NCBI GenBank assembly: GCA_035536935.1
Contig: DATLNC010000058.1
Span: 24,546-88,545, forward strand
Length of the DNA stretch: 64,000 nucleotides
DNA from: DATMER01 sp035536935
Lineage (GTDB): Bacteria > Acidobacteriota > Thermoanaerobaculia > Multivoradales > UBA5704
Direction of reading: 5' to 3'
The notes under the pieces were generated by a model, which saw nothing but the letters and a program-made list of their open reading frames with translations, was not told where the DNA came from and searched no databases. Shown here piece by piece: positions 33,555-41,898 of the stretch; the stretch's first letter is position 1, and each line of letters begins with the position of its first letter. The position numbers were made by a program, and so were the translations under genes.

Positions 33555-34934
33555 ATGATCCTGATCGCGGACGACGACCCGTCGGTAGTCGCCTCCCTCG
33601 GCCTCCTCCTCAAGCGGCATGGGCATGCCACCTTGGGTGCCCTGTCGCAGGAGGAGGCCCTCCGTCATCTGGAGAAGGAGGGGGAGGGGATCGGGCTCGT
33701 TCTGCAGGACATGAACTTCTCCCGCGGCACCGGCGGGGAGGAGGGATTGGAGCTGCTGCGCGAGATCCGCCTCCGCCGGCCGCAGCTCCCGGTGATCCTG
33801 ATCACGGCCTGGGGCTCGATCGCCCTGGCCGTCGAGGGGATGAAGGCCGGCGCCGCGGATTTCGTCACCAAGCCGTGGAGCAATCCCCAGATCCTGCAGT
33901 CGGTGGACACCGCCCTCTCGCTCGCCCGCTCGGGTGACGCCAAGGCGGCCCCGTCCAGCCGGGAGGAGCTCGACAAGCGCTTCGACTTCCGCGGGCTCAT
34001 CGGCCGCGATCCCCGCTTCCTGAAGATCCTGGAACTGATCGGCCGGGTGGCGCCCACGGATGCTTCAGTTCTCATCACGGGCGAGAGCGGCACGGGCAAG
34101 GAGCTGGTGGCCGAGGCCCTCCACCGCAACAGCCGGCGCAAGGGCGGGCCGTTCGTCAAGGTGAACCTGGGCGGGATCTCCTCGACGCTGTTCGAGAGCG
34201 AGATGTTCGGCCACGTGAAGGGAGCGTTCACCGACGCGCGGACCGACCGCAAGGGCCGTTTCGAGATGGCCCACGCCGGCACGATCTTCCTCGACGAGAT
34301 CGGGGAGATCGATCCCAGCGCCCAGGTGAAGCTGCTGCGCGTGCTCCAGGACCGTTCGTACGAGGTGCTCGGGTCGAGCATCACGCGGACCGTGGACGTG
34401 CGGGTGATCGCCGCGACCAACCGGGACCTGGGCGAGCAGGTGGCGAAGGGGCAGTTCCGGGAGGATCTTCTCTATCGTCTGAACCTGATCGCGGTCCGCC
34501 TGCCTCCGTTGCGCGAGCGGCGGGGGGACATCCGCGTCCTGGCCCGTCATTTCCTCGACGCGTCGGCCCACGTGTATCGCCGGGGAGCCGAGGTCGCCAT
34601 CTCCGACAAGGCTCTCGCCTGGTTGCAGGGTCAGAGCTGGCCGGGGAACATCCGCCAGCTCAAGCAGACCCTTGAGCGTGCCGTGCTGGTGCTGGACGGC
34701 GACGTTTTGGAGGTGGAGGATCTGCGCGCCCTTTCCGATCTGGAGACCCGCGCCGCCCGCGATCCCAACGCTCTTCCCAGCCCGGGCAGCATGACGCTCG
34801 ACGAGATGGAGAAGGCCATGATCGTCAAGTGCCTGCGGCACTACGAGGGGAACGTGACCCGGGTGGCCGAAGCCCTCGGCCTCTCCCGGGCGGCGCTCTA
34901 CCGGCGGTTCGAGAAATACGGCCTTGAGCCTTAG
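33555..34934 (+). CDS. NtrC-family sigma-54-dependent response regulator
   Basis: 459 residues. Receiver domain 1-115 with the acidic pocket ADDD and phospho-Asp in LVLQDMNF; AAA+ domain about 145-380 with Walker A GESGTGKE, the sigma-54 contact loop GAFTDA and Walker B IFLDEIGEI; Fis-type HTH at the end (VTRVAEALGLSRAALYRRFEKYG). It activates sigma-54 promoters after phosphorylation by its kinase. The receiver has an insertion after the phospho-Asp (SRGTGGEEG). Its only visible sigma-54 promoter target here is that of its own operon. Confidence 0.95.
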   Translation: MILIADDDPSVVASLGLLLKRHGHATLGALSQEEALRHLEKEGEGIGLVLQDMNFSRGTGGEEGLELLREIRLRRPQLPVILITAWGSIALAVEGMKAGAADFVTKPWSNPQILQSVDTALSLARSGDAKAAPSSREELDKRFDFRGLIGRDPRFLKILELIGRVAPTDASVLITGESGTGKELVAEALHRNSRRKGGPFVKVNLGGISSTLFESEMFGHVKGAFTDARTDRKGRFEMAHAGTIFLDEIGEIDPSAQVKLLRVLQDRSYEVLGSSITRTVDVRVIAATNRDLGEQVAKGQFREDLLYRLNLIAVRLPPLRERRGDIRVLARHFLDASAHVYRRGAEVAISDKALAWLQGQSWPGNIRQLKQTLERAVLVLDGDVLEVEDLRALSDLETRAARDPNALPSPGSMTLDEMEKAMIVKCLRHYEGNVTRVAEALGLSRAALYRRFEKYGLEP

Positions 34935-36222
34935 AGCCAAAGTCGTCGCCTACCTGGTCCTGATCCATGTGGTCCTGGGGGTGATCTCGTTCATCGCCCT
35001 GCGGGAGAGCCGCTGGCTGCTGCTGGCGGTGGAGGCGCTCTTCGTCCTTTCCATCTGCCTGGGCACGATGCTCGTGCGGTCCTTCTTCGTCCCCCTGGAC
35101 CTGATCCGCACGGGCGCGGAGCTGATGAGCGAACGGGACTTCACCTCGCAGTTCCGCGAGGTAGGGCAGCCCGAGATGGACGTCCTGATCCGCATCTACA
35201 ACCAGATGATCGAGCGGCTGCGGGACGAGCGGCTGACGCTCCAGGAGCGCAACTACTTCCTCGACCGCCTGCTCTCGGCATCGCCGGCCGGCGTCCTGAC
35301 CCTGGACTTCGACGGCCGGGTGAGCGCGCTCAATCCCGCGGCCCGGGAGCTGCTCCAGGTCCTGGACGAGGAGGCCCTCGGCCATCCTCTGGCTTGGATC
35401 GGTCCGCTGGGAGAGGCTCTCGCCGCCGTGCCGGTGGGCAAGTCGCGGGTGGTCTCCCATGGGCCGCGGCGGCTCAAGGTCTCGCGCGCGGAGTTCTTCG
35501 ACCGCGGCTTCCCGCGCACCTTCCTGCTCGTCGGCGAGCTGACCGAGGAGCTGCGGGCGTCGGAGAAGGCGGCCTACGGCAAGCTGATCCGGATGATGTC
35601 CCACGAGGTCAACAACTCGGTGGGCGCGGTCTCCTCGCTGCTGGACTCGTTCCGCGGCTATGGCGCGGATCTGTCCGGGGAGGACCGGCGCGACTTCCTG
35701 GGGGCGATCGACGTGGCGGTCGCCCGGATGGAGCGCCTCGGCGCCTTCATGAACGGTTTTGCCGAGGTGGTCCGCCTGCCCGAGCCCGACCGCCGGCCCT
35801 GCGACCTGCGCCAGCTCCTGGAGGAGATCCTGCTGCTCCTCCGCCCCCAGCTTGAGCGCCGGCGGATTCGGGCGCAGTGGGAGGCGAACGGGCCGGTGCC
35901 GCCGGTCGACCTGGACCGCAACCAGATCGAGCAGGTGCTCGTGAACGTCCTCAAGAATGCCATGGAGTCGATCGGCGAGGAAGGACGGATCGGCCTGCGG
36001 CTGGTTTCGGACGGGGAGCGGCCGGTGCTGACGATCTCGGACACGGGGCCGGGCATCGCGGACGAGGTCCGGCCGCTGCTCTTCACACCCTTCTTCAGCA
36101 CCAAGCGCGACGGCCGGGGCCTGGGGCTCACGCTGATCCGCGAGATCCTGATTGCCCACGGCGCCAGGTTCGGCCTGGAGAATCGGCCGGAAGGCGGGGC
36201 GGAATTCCGGGTGCGGTTCTAG
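34924..36222 (+). CDS. Sensor histidine kinase partner of the NtrC-type regulator
   Basis: 432 residues starting at a TTG inside the end of the regulator gene (11-nt overlap). Two closely spaced hydrophobic spans (VVAYLVLIHVVLGVISFIAL, WLLLAVEALFVLSICLGTMLV) leave almost no periplasmic sensor, so the signal is probably membrane or cytoplasmic. HAMP-like and PAS-like regions follow, then the phospho-acceptor RMMSHEVNNSVGAVSS and the GHKL ATPase (NVLKNAMESIG, DTGPGIAD, FFSTKRDGRGLGLTLIREIL). It probably senses envelope or substrate stress and switches on the efflux operon. Confidence 0.93.
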   Translation: MSLRAKVVAYLVLIHVVLGVISFIALRESRWLLLAVEALFVLSICLGTMLVRSFFVPLDLIRTGAELMSERDFTSQFREVGQPEMDVLIRIYNQMIERLRDERLTLQERNYFLDRLLSASPAGVLTLDFDGRVSALNPAARELLQVLDEEALGHPLAWIGPLGEALAAVPVGKSRVVSHGPRRLKVSRAEFFDRGFPRTFLLVGELTEELRASEKAAYGKLIRMMSHEVNNSVGAVSSLLDSFRGYGADLSGEDRRDFLGAIDVAVARMERLGAFMNGFAEVVRLPEPDRRPCDLRQLLEEILLLLRPQLERRRIRAQWEANGPVPPVDLDRNQIEQVLVNVLKNAMESIGEEGRIGLRLVSDGERPVLTISDTGPGIADEVRPLLFTPFFSTKRDGRGLGLTLIREILIAHGARFGLENRPEGGAEFRVRF

Positions 36223-36224
36223 GG

Positions 36225-36317
36225 CTATCTAGGGCGTCGCTTCAGGCGTTCGTACGACGTAAGGATTTGGCGATACTCGTTGCGCGCTTCCCGGATGATC
36301 CCGAGAGGCTTCTTCAC
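36225..36317 (-). pseudogene. Truncated RelE/ParE-type toxin
   Basis: A GTG overlapping the antitoxin stop (GTGA) opens a 30-codon frame, KKPLGIIREARNEYRQILTSYERLK, ending at TAG. This matches the first helices of RelE/ParE toxins (E-A-R-x-E-x-x-x-x-x-x-x-Y), but full toxins have about 95 residues, so the catalytic half is gone. The truncation ends 3 nt after the histidine kinase stop. Confidence 0.6.
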
Positions 36318-36547
36318 CGCCCCACGATCTCGCGGTCGATTTCATCGAGCGCTTCTCTCCAGTTCCTGCTGTCGGCTTGTCCTTCGCGGACCGCGGTGGC
36401 ACGGCGAGCTATCTCTTCGGCCCACGCGACTTCCGCCTGTCCCGTGTCCGATCCGTCCAGGCTCGAAAGGAGCTGTGCGGCGATCTCTACCCGTTCCCCG
36501 GTAGGGAGCTCAAGTGCGTCGTGGAGGACTTCCCTGGCGCTTTTCAT
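36314..36547 (-). CDS. Addiction-module antitoxin (RelB-like, CHP02574 type)
   Basis: 77 residues: MKSAREVLHDALELPTGERVEIAAQLLSSLDG is the usual opening of this family (helix, L-P-x-x-E-R, A-x-x-L-L-x-S-L), followed by AEVAWAEEIARRATAVREGQ, the toxin-wrapping part. It should neutralise a RelE/ParE toxin, but only a remnant of the toxin follows. The gene is therefore an orphan antitoxin. It is oriented against the histidine kinase and lies between two similar kinase 3' ends. Confidence 0.8.
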   Translation of the reverse strand: MKSAREVLHDALELPTGERVEIAAQLLSSLDGSDTGQAEVAWAEEIARRATAVREGQADSRNWREALDEIDREIVGR

Positions 36548-36602
36548 GGAACGATCCTACCACCTACAGCCCCGCCGCCGGGCTGAAGGCGATCGGAGCG
36601 GC

Positions 36603-36647
36603 GAGAACCGTCCGGAGGGCGGCGCGGAGTTCCGGGTGCGGTTTTTG
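36603..36647 (+). repeat. Diverged copy of the histidine kinase 3' end
   Basis: This 45-nt stretch encodes ENRPEGGAEFRVRF, identical in protein to the end of the kinase gene at 36178-36222, with about seven base differences, mostly in third codon positions. It is followed not by a stop but by open sequence. It looks like the tail of a second kinase gene left behind after the toxin-antitoxin segment was placed between the copies. Confidence 0.6.
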
Positions 36648-36715
36648 GTTATCGATATCCAACATTCGGGTTTCCGTCGCCGGACGGCTATATACTTCCG
36701 GTTCTGAGACCCGAC

Positions 36716-38581
36716 ATGGACGAAGAATTCTCCTGGGCGCTGCCCGAAGGTATCGAGGGTAGCGGGGAATCACTTTCCCCAGTGCCGGCCCGCGCGCGCC
36801 TCAAACCGACGCCGTCCACCTGCGAGGAGATCCTGAGCCTGGTCGGTCCGGCGCGGATCGCGGTCTACGAGATGGTGCGGGGGAGCGTGGACGACTTCGA
36901 GCAGATCGCCCCCTGGAAGCTTCTCTACTACCCGCCGGAGGAGCCCGAGGCGTTCGTGGGCCTCATCGATGCCCTCGTCACGCTCATCCAGGGCATCCCC
37001 AAGCGGGTCGCCGCCACCTTGAGCAAGATTCCCAAGGTAGCCGTGGAGTCGGACGACGAGCCGACGCGGGAGGACGTCCGCTTCATGTTCAGCGGCATCC
37101 ACCACATGGTGGAGCACGACCTGAACCGGATCGAGAAGACGCTGGCCCCGGTGAGGGAGCGCGGCGCACCCGCGGCGCAGGACGAGCGCCAGCTTCTCTG
37201 CGAGCTGAGCGCCGACCTCAAGGGCAAGTACGCCAGCTCCATGATGGGTGCCGCGGCGAGCCTGATCGCGCAGGGGCTCTGGAACGGGGTGGAGCTCGAG
37301 CCGATCCTCTTTCCCGAGAAGGCGGAGGAGTTCCGCAACACCCGCGAGCTCATGGATCTCCTCCAGGAGGTCACCTCGGCCATCAAGCAGCTCCCCGAGC
37401 AGGTCCATTTCGTGGAGCTGGTGTCGGGCTGGCAGCGGGGCATCCGGGCGGACCAGTACGCGCTGGCGGACCTCCCCAGCCTGCGGGGCACGATCACCAA
37501 GCTGCTCAAGGAGCGCACCCGCCGGGCTCTCTACTCGGGCGATTACCACCAGATCAGCCGGCGCGAGATCCTCCTGAGCGAGCGCATCAACGAGCTGGAG
37601 ACGCTGCACCAGAAGACCTGGTCCACGACCGAGCACGGCGGCGGGCAGGACCTGGCGCCCACCTATGCCCGCCTGGTCCAGCTCACGCTGGAGATGGCTG
37701 CCATCCTGGACGTGACGATCCTCAAGGCGCTCATCGGGGACAAGAAGGTCGACGGATTGAGGGCGCGGGTGATGGCGGTGAAGAACCGGCCGGCGCCCAC
37801 GGCCTCGACCCCGGGCCAGGGACTGGATTCGCTGATCCCCCTCCTGGCCGAGGATGACCTGCGCATCTTCCTCGAGCTGCTGCTCGGAGCGGTGACGCGG
37901 AGGGCCTCCCTGAGCGTGGCGATGCGCGAGCCCGAGCCGCCCGCTCCGGCGCCGCCGCCGAAACCGGCCAAGCCGGCCAAGCCGGCCAGGACGGTGGCCC
38001 CTCCCGCTCCGGAGCCTCTGCCGGAGCTCGAGGAGTGGATGCTGCCGCCGCCGATCCCGGAGTATCGGCCGCCCGAACCGAGCCCGATCCCCGAGCCCAC
38101 GATGGAGATGTGGACGTCCTCGACCGCCATGGACTGGGTGCAGAACGAGCCCGAGCCGCCGCCGCCCCCTCCGTCGCCGATCTCGCCGCCGAGCCACGAC
38201 GCCGGCCGGGCGAGCCTGCGGCCGTCGCTCAAAATGGTCTCGGACCTCCTGAGCGAGCTGCTGGCGCCGGCCAACTCGAACCTGAGCGCGTTCCGGATGA
38301 CCCAGCGCCTGCTCAGCAAGCACGCGCGCATCCCGGTGGCCATGTTCCAGTCCATCCAGCCCTACCTGAAGGAAGTCCAGGAGCGGCTGGTCCCCGCCCT
38401 CAAGCAGATCACCCCCTTCCGCGGCATCACGGAGGAGGCAGTGACCAAGCTGGATGGCTACTGCACCGATCTCCGGCGTCCCAATCTTTCGCCGTCGGAG
38501 CTGAAGGACGAGGTGCCCAAGAAGATGGAGCGGCTCGTGCGCTTCCTGGAAGCCTTGCGGGCAGCCGTGCCCACTCTGTAA
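36716..38581 (+). CDS. Large protein of unknown function with Pro-rich linker
   Basis: 621 residues, no signal peptide or membrane span. Residues about 1-400 are helical and mostly charged (ILSLVGPARIAVYEMVRGSVDDFEQI; DVRFMFSGIHHMVEHDLNRIEKTL). About 405-490 is a linker of Pro, Glu, Ala and Lys (PAPAPPPKPAKPAKPA). About 500-621 is a second helical domain (LRPSLKMVSDLLSELLAPANSN, KKMERLVRFLEALRAAVPTL). The last domain could be independent of the first. TATACT at 36691-36696 gives a short leader. No family is recognised and no neighbour explains it; function unknown. Confidence 0.8.
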   Translation: MDEEFSWALPEGIEGSGESLSPVPARARLKPTPSTCEEILSLVGPARIAVYEMVRGSVDDFEQIAPWKLLYYPPEEPEAFVGLIDALVTLIQGIPKRVAATLSKIPKVAVESDDEPTREDVRFMFSGIHHMVEHDLNRIEKTLAPVRERGAPAAQDERQLLCELSADLKGKYASSMMGAAASLIAQGLWNGVELEPILFPEKAEEFRNTRELMDLLQEVTSAIKQLPEQVHFVELVSGWQRGIRADQYALADLPSLRGTITKLLKERTRRALYSGDYHQISRREILLSERINELETLHQKTWSTTEHGGGQDLAPTYARLVQLTLEMAAILDVTILKALIGDKKVDGLRARVMAVKNRPAPTASTPGQGLDSLIPLLAEDDLRIFLELLLGAVTRRASLSVAMREPEPPAPAPPPKPAKPAKPARTVAPPAPEPLPELEEWMLPPPIPEYRPPEPSPIPEPTMEMWTSSTAMDWVQNEPEPPPPPPSPISPPSHDAGRASLRPSLKMVSDLLSELLAPANSNLSAFRMTQRLLSKHARIPVAMFQSIQPYLKEVQERLVPALKQITPFRGITEEAVTKLDGYCTDLRRPNLSPSELKDEVPKKMERLVRFLEALRAAVPTL

Positions 38582-38587
38582 CGGGCA

Positions 38588-38985
38588 TTTCTGTCGCGAC
38601 ACAAGGCTTCGCCTCTCGCCGCGCAACCTCGCCGCCTCACCGTAAAGTAGTTTTGCCGCGACTCAAGGTCATTCTGTCGCAACTCAACCTGAAGTCGCGT
38701 CGTCGTCAGGTATTTTGCTGCGACGCAAGCTCATTCTGCCGCAACTCAAGTCTATGTTGCCGCGACGATAGGTTCAGGCGCCTCGCACCGGGGTAAGTTG
38801 ACGCGACGATAGGTTGATGTGCCGCAACTTTGAGTTATTTTGCCGCGACCTAACCTATCGTCGCATCATGTGACTTCATGTTGCCGCGACCTAAGGTCAA
38901 TGTGCCGCAACTTGAGTCTGAGTTGCGGCGCCGATAGGTTATTTGCCGCGACCTAAGCTTGAGTTGCATCACCCGAAGCCTGTCC
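38588..38985. repeat. Degenerate ~21-nt tandem array in the 38582-39110 gap
   Basis: About 15 head-to-tail units, mostly 20-22 nt with some double-length ones near 40. Consensus is close to TTGCCGCGACYTAAGGTYA, varying as TTGCCGCGACTCAAGG, TGCCGCAACTCAAGT, TTGACGCGACGATAGG, TTGCCGCGACCTAAGG and TTGCCGCGACCTAAGC. The alternation of GCGAC and GCAAC units is regular. There is no constant repeat with unique spacers, so it is not CRISPR. The rest of the gap up to 39110 shows no gene. Confidence 0.75.
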
Positions 38986-39110
38986 CAGGGGCCGTATGGT
39001 ATCGTCGCGTCAAGGAAAACCCTGATCGAGGAGCCTTTCGAGACGGATGCCGCGACTTTCGGCCTGCGCTGACGGCCTGAGCCCCGGCTGCCGCAATGAC
39101 GAGGTGGACG

Positions 39111-39620
39111 ATGTCCGTGAACCTTACGCTGTCCGAGATCCTGAGAAATCTGCAGAGGCGGATCGATTCTCTGCGGGAGCAGGTGGACCTGCACGCCCGG
39201 CAGGAGGAGCACCACCGGGAGCAACGGGCCCTGCTCGATGCCGAGCTCCAGAAGGCGATGAGGCACTTGGAGTCCCTCCAGGAGGCCGCCGCCGTGGCGG
39301 CGGATCTCGACCTTCCGGCCGCGGCGCCGCCTCCGTCTCCGCAGGAAGAGGACCTCGGGCCCAATCCGACCCTGCCCAAGATGGTGGCGCGGGTCGTGGC
39401 CGGCCGTCCGGAGGGAGAGCGGTTCGGACCGAAGATCGTGGCGCAGGAGGTAAACAGGCGCTTCCGCAAGGGGTTGCGCCGGCCGGTGGATGCCCGCGCC
39501 GTCTCCGTGGTCCTCCGCCGCATGAGCGCTGCCCGGCGCATCCATCTGGTCCGGGAGGGCAAGGCGAACCACGAGGCCCTCTACGCCAAGGGAGCGGCTC
39601 CGGCCAAGAGCGATCCTTGA
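39111..39620 (+). CDS. Coiled-coil protein with C-terminal winged-helix-like domain
   Basis: 169 residues from the ATG at 39111. The first 60 residues form a coiled coil (SEILRNLQRRIDSLREQVDLHARQ, EQRALLDAELQKAMRHLESLQEA), then a Pro/Ala linker. The last 80 resemble a winged helix that would bind DNA or protein (FGPKIVAQEVNRRFRKGLRRPVDARAVSVVLRRMSAARRIHLVREGKANHEALYAKG). No named family was recognised. It stands alone, between the 38588-38985 repeat array and a terminator-like hairpin at 39703. A promoter within the array region is possible but not identified. Confidence 0.65.
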   Translation: MSVNLTLSEILRNLQRRIDSLREQVDLHARQEEHHREQRALLDAELQKAMRHLESLQEAAAVAADLDLPAAAPPPSPQEEDLGPNPTLPKMVARVVAGRPEGERFGPKIVAQEVNRRFRKGLRRPVDARAVSVVLRRMSAARRIHLVREGKANHEALYAKGAAPAKSDP

Positions 39621-39702
39621 GAGGGATCTCGGTGCGGTCCATCGCCTCGACGGACCGCATTCGCCGCTCCGCGGGCGCTTACGTGTCACCGACCTGTCGG
39701 AT

Positions 39703-39727
39703 AAGCCGCCCCACCCGGGGGAGGCTT
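39703..39727 (+). terminator. Terminator-like hairpin after the coiled-coil gene
   Basis: AAGCC with GGCTT and CCCC with GGGG give a near-continuous stem, followed by TTTAT. It ends a transcript from 39111-39620 at a plausible distance of about 85 nt. Confidence 0.5.
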
Positions 39728-40038
39728 TATCGACACCTGGCTGTCGCATAAGTTCAAAACCTTCCTAGAGACACGCGGATTCTGCGCTCCGCCCAAGTGG
39801 CGACGGCATCCTCTTGTCGAGGAGTCTTATACGTCATCCTCAATGATTTTGACGTGCTTAATGAAACGGCGTAGCATTGGCCCAAGAGCTAGGAGAATCA
39901 GAGAGTTGACAATCCCTTGCACGGCAGCTTGGTTTGGCAACTTTGGTGCTCGAGGGGATCCTTGCGGTGACGTTCAAAACGTTGGGCGGCCGATAACCAC
40001 TAGAAGTGACCCGGAGTAACGATAAAGGAGATCAAGGC
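39728..40038. other. Gene-free stretch before the cassette-like genes
   Basis: No coding region is supported. The sequence becomes visibly AT-richer from about 39840. GTTGGGC at 39981-39987 fits the integron core consensus GTTRRRY and lies just ahead of the first cassette-like gene, but a full attC could not be paired here. TTGACA at 39906-39911 could be a -35 box, without a convincing -10. Confidence 0.35.
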
Positions 40039-40821
40039 GTGACATCTCGGACCCAGCGGTTAGTTGCATACTCCACAGGGGTGGTTTTCGTGGTCGCCCT
40101 TCTCGTTCTCGCAATCGCTTTTCCAAACCCCACTCCATTCCAATATAACGTCTTTCGTATCATCTTGGCCTTAGCTGCGGCAGGCTTCGCAGCGACGATT
40201 CCAGGATTCATCTCTGTCGAAATCGGGACGTGGCTGCGCGCTGGCGGGGCGCTGGCCGTATTTGCAATAGTATATTTCTACAACCCCGCTCAAATCGTTG
40301 CACAGCCGTCAGGACCGTCACTGTCACAAGGGGCCGCAGTGCCGACGGTAGTGGCTAGGCCGGCCGAAACACTGCCAGCATCCACGCCGACGCGCGCCGG
40401 CGAATCCTTGGTTGCCGACAAACCCTCCAGGACAGCCGAGGACGCGCTTTACGACGTGTTCGACTTTGCGGCTTATAAGCCAGACTGGCGAGGCGCCTCT
40501 CGCGGTGGCAATTGCAGGGAAAGATGGGAATGGCGTGTGGACTTGGGTAGCAGAGAAATTACGTCTAACTTGGCACGTCTCAATTTCAATTTTATATGCC
40601 ATCGACGGAACTTTTGTTATGACTGCGGAGGCGGCTATGACTGCGTCTCTTCATGGTCCCTCCATGATTGGCCGGGAAGGGTAACTGCTGACCTGAAAGT
40701 CGAAGGCGATACAGTGATTGTTTCTAATGTTCAGAGCCCAGAGGCCAAGTTTGATGCTGAATGCGAGGCGGAACTTATGGACCTCATTAGAGCTAAGAAT
40801 GGGGCCAAGGTTAGAAGTTAG
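40039..40821 (+). CDS. Cassette-borne membrane protein of unknown function
   Basis: 260 residues from the GTG at 40039 (AAAGGAGAT upstream). Three N-terminal hydrophobic spans (VVFVVALLVLAIAF, VFRIILALAAAGFAATIPGFI, AGGALAVFAIVYFY), a Ser/Pro/Ala-rich linker, then a soluble C-terminal region with several Cys (NFNFICHRRNFCYDCGGGYDCVSSW). Codon use and base composition are much less GC-rich than flanking genes. It ends just before an attC-like site, which suggests an integron gene cassette and horizontal origin. Function unknown. Confidence 0.7.
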   Translation: MTSRTQRLVAYSTGVVFVVALLVLAIAFPNPTPFQYNVFRIILALAAAGFAATIPGFISVEIGTWLRAGGALAVFAIVYFYNPAQIVAQPSGPSLSQGAAVPTVVARPAETLPASTPTRAGESLVADKPSRTAEDALYDVFDFAAYKPDWRGASRGGNCRERWEWRVDLGSREITSNLARLNFNFICHRRNFCYDCGGGYDCVSSWSLHDWPGRVTADLKVEGDTVIVSNVQSPEAKFDAECEAELMDLIRAKNGAKVRS

Positions 40822-40850
40822 ACTCTAAGGTCAGGGACTTGAAAACAGGC

Positions 40851-40924
40851 GCCCAACACAGGCGGTCGAGCGGATGGATACCGCAAAAGCGCAGTCCCGC
40901 CGCTTACCGCTAAGCATGTTAGCC
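40851..40924 (+). other. Integron attC-like recombination site
   Basis: 74 bp from R'' GCCCAAC to R' GTTAGCC. Between the outer boxes the arms GGTCGAGCGGA and TCCCGCCGCTTACC are imperfectly complementary and can fold into the extended hairpin with unpaired bases that integrases recognise. It lies between the stop of one short AT-rich gene (40821) and the start of another (40944), as expected in a cassette array. Confidence 0.6.
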
Positions 40925-40943
40925 GCCGAACGCGAAAACGCTG

Positions 40944-41486
40944 ATGACTGAAGACACGGTAAACAAGCGTCCGATCGGTGTGACCCTGCTCGCGATTCTC
41001 AATCTTCTTTCCGGCATCGCGATCATCGTGATTGCGATCTTCATGGGGGCTGGGTTGAACGAGATCGATGCAGATCTTGAGAAAATCGGTGCCTCCGCGC
41101 TGTTGGTTCGCGCTTCGGCGCTCCTCCTTGGGGGCTTGTTCGTGGCAACCGGATTTGCGCTCTGGGGTGGACGAACCAAAGGGTGGTGGTTCGCAACATG
41201 GGTGATCGGAATGATGGGCGTGAATACTCTGCTCACGGCGGTCACTATCGGCGACCTCGCCGCGAACTTGGGTGTATCGTCCATCGAGGTGACACCTCAT
41301 AGGGTCAAGTTCTTGGTTAGAGGGCTGCTTTACTTCGCCATTCTCTTCTATCTCTTCAGGCCCCGTGTTCTTGAGTTCTTTGGTGTCGGCTCTGAGTCCC
41401 GAGGCCCCGCGTTTCTCAAGCTCGTTGGCGCGGTCGGGGTGGGTGTGGTGATCTGGTGGATCGGTGGCTACTTTGCCGGCGGCTAA
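40944..41486 (+). CDS. Small integral membrane protein (cassette-like)
   Basis: 180 residues with about five hydrophobic spans (GVTLLAILNLLSGIAIIVIAIFMGA, ASALLLGGLFVATGFALWGG, WWFATWVIGMMGVNTLLTAVTI, VRGLLYFAILFYLFRP, KLVGAVGVGVVIWWIGGYFAGG). It starts 20 nt after the R' core of the attC-like site, and its stop codon lies inside GGCTAAC, an R''-like heptamer; both are typical of integron cassettes. Less GC-rich than the surroundings. Function unknown. Confidence 0.7.
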   Translation: MTEDTVNKRPIGVTLLAILNLLSGIAIIVIAIFMGAGLNEIDADLEKIGASALLVRASALLLGGLFVATGFALWGGRTKGWWFATWVIGMMGVNTLLTAVTIGDLAANLGVSSIEVTPHRVKFLVRGLLYFAILFYLFRPRVLEFFGVGSESRGPAFLKLVGAVGVGVVIWWIGGYFAGG

Positions 41487-41898
41487 CTCCAGCGCTGTAC
41501 CGGACGCCATGCCAACCGCGCTAGGCCCAAGACAGGTTCCAGCGAAGTGTAGAAAGAAAAGCAGCAAGACTCCTCTTTGGCACCTTACGGGTCCGTGAGG
41601 CCGATCACTGCTTGCGTCGGTGTGGTCGCTCACGCACGGACGAAAGGCAGACCCGGCGGAAAGCAGCCGTTCGGGAACCTTGCCGTGCGATCACCAGCCT
41701 TGAGCCGCTCCGCGGCTTCCCGGAAGGCCGCAAGGAAGAGGTTGTGAGCGCCGCAGGCTCGTCGCTGATCACGATCGCCTCGTAGCGCCGCGAAGCGTTA
41801 GGCGGCGGAGACGCTTCCAGACTCGTGCCAAGCTGATGACGGGGGGTGAAGGCATCGTTGCTCGCCTACCCGATCGGCGGTACTCTTACTCTTACGTA
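41487..41898. other. Gene-free stretch within the cassette-like region
   Basis: No supported gene. On the minus strand an open stretch (stop at 41630) reads AHNLFLAAFREAAERLKAGD followed by RTARFPNGCFPPGLPFVRA, which looks like the conserved C-terminal end of some larger protein, but no start or body remains. A core-like GTTAGGC occurs at 41797-41803. Probably eroded cassette material. Confidence 0.35.

Noticed and set aside
36225..36547. Functional toxin-antitoxin module
   Set aside because: The toxin frame ends after 30 codons, well short of the family length, so only the antitoxin is intact.
38588..38985. CRISPR array or tRNA cluster
   Set aside because: Repeats are degenerate throughout, and no cloverleaf or constant direct repeat could be formed.
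41630..41800. Transposase gene fragment on the minus strand
   Set aside because: Only a short tail-like sequence is open; no catalytic motif or terminal repeats, so family assignment is not supported.
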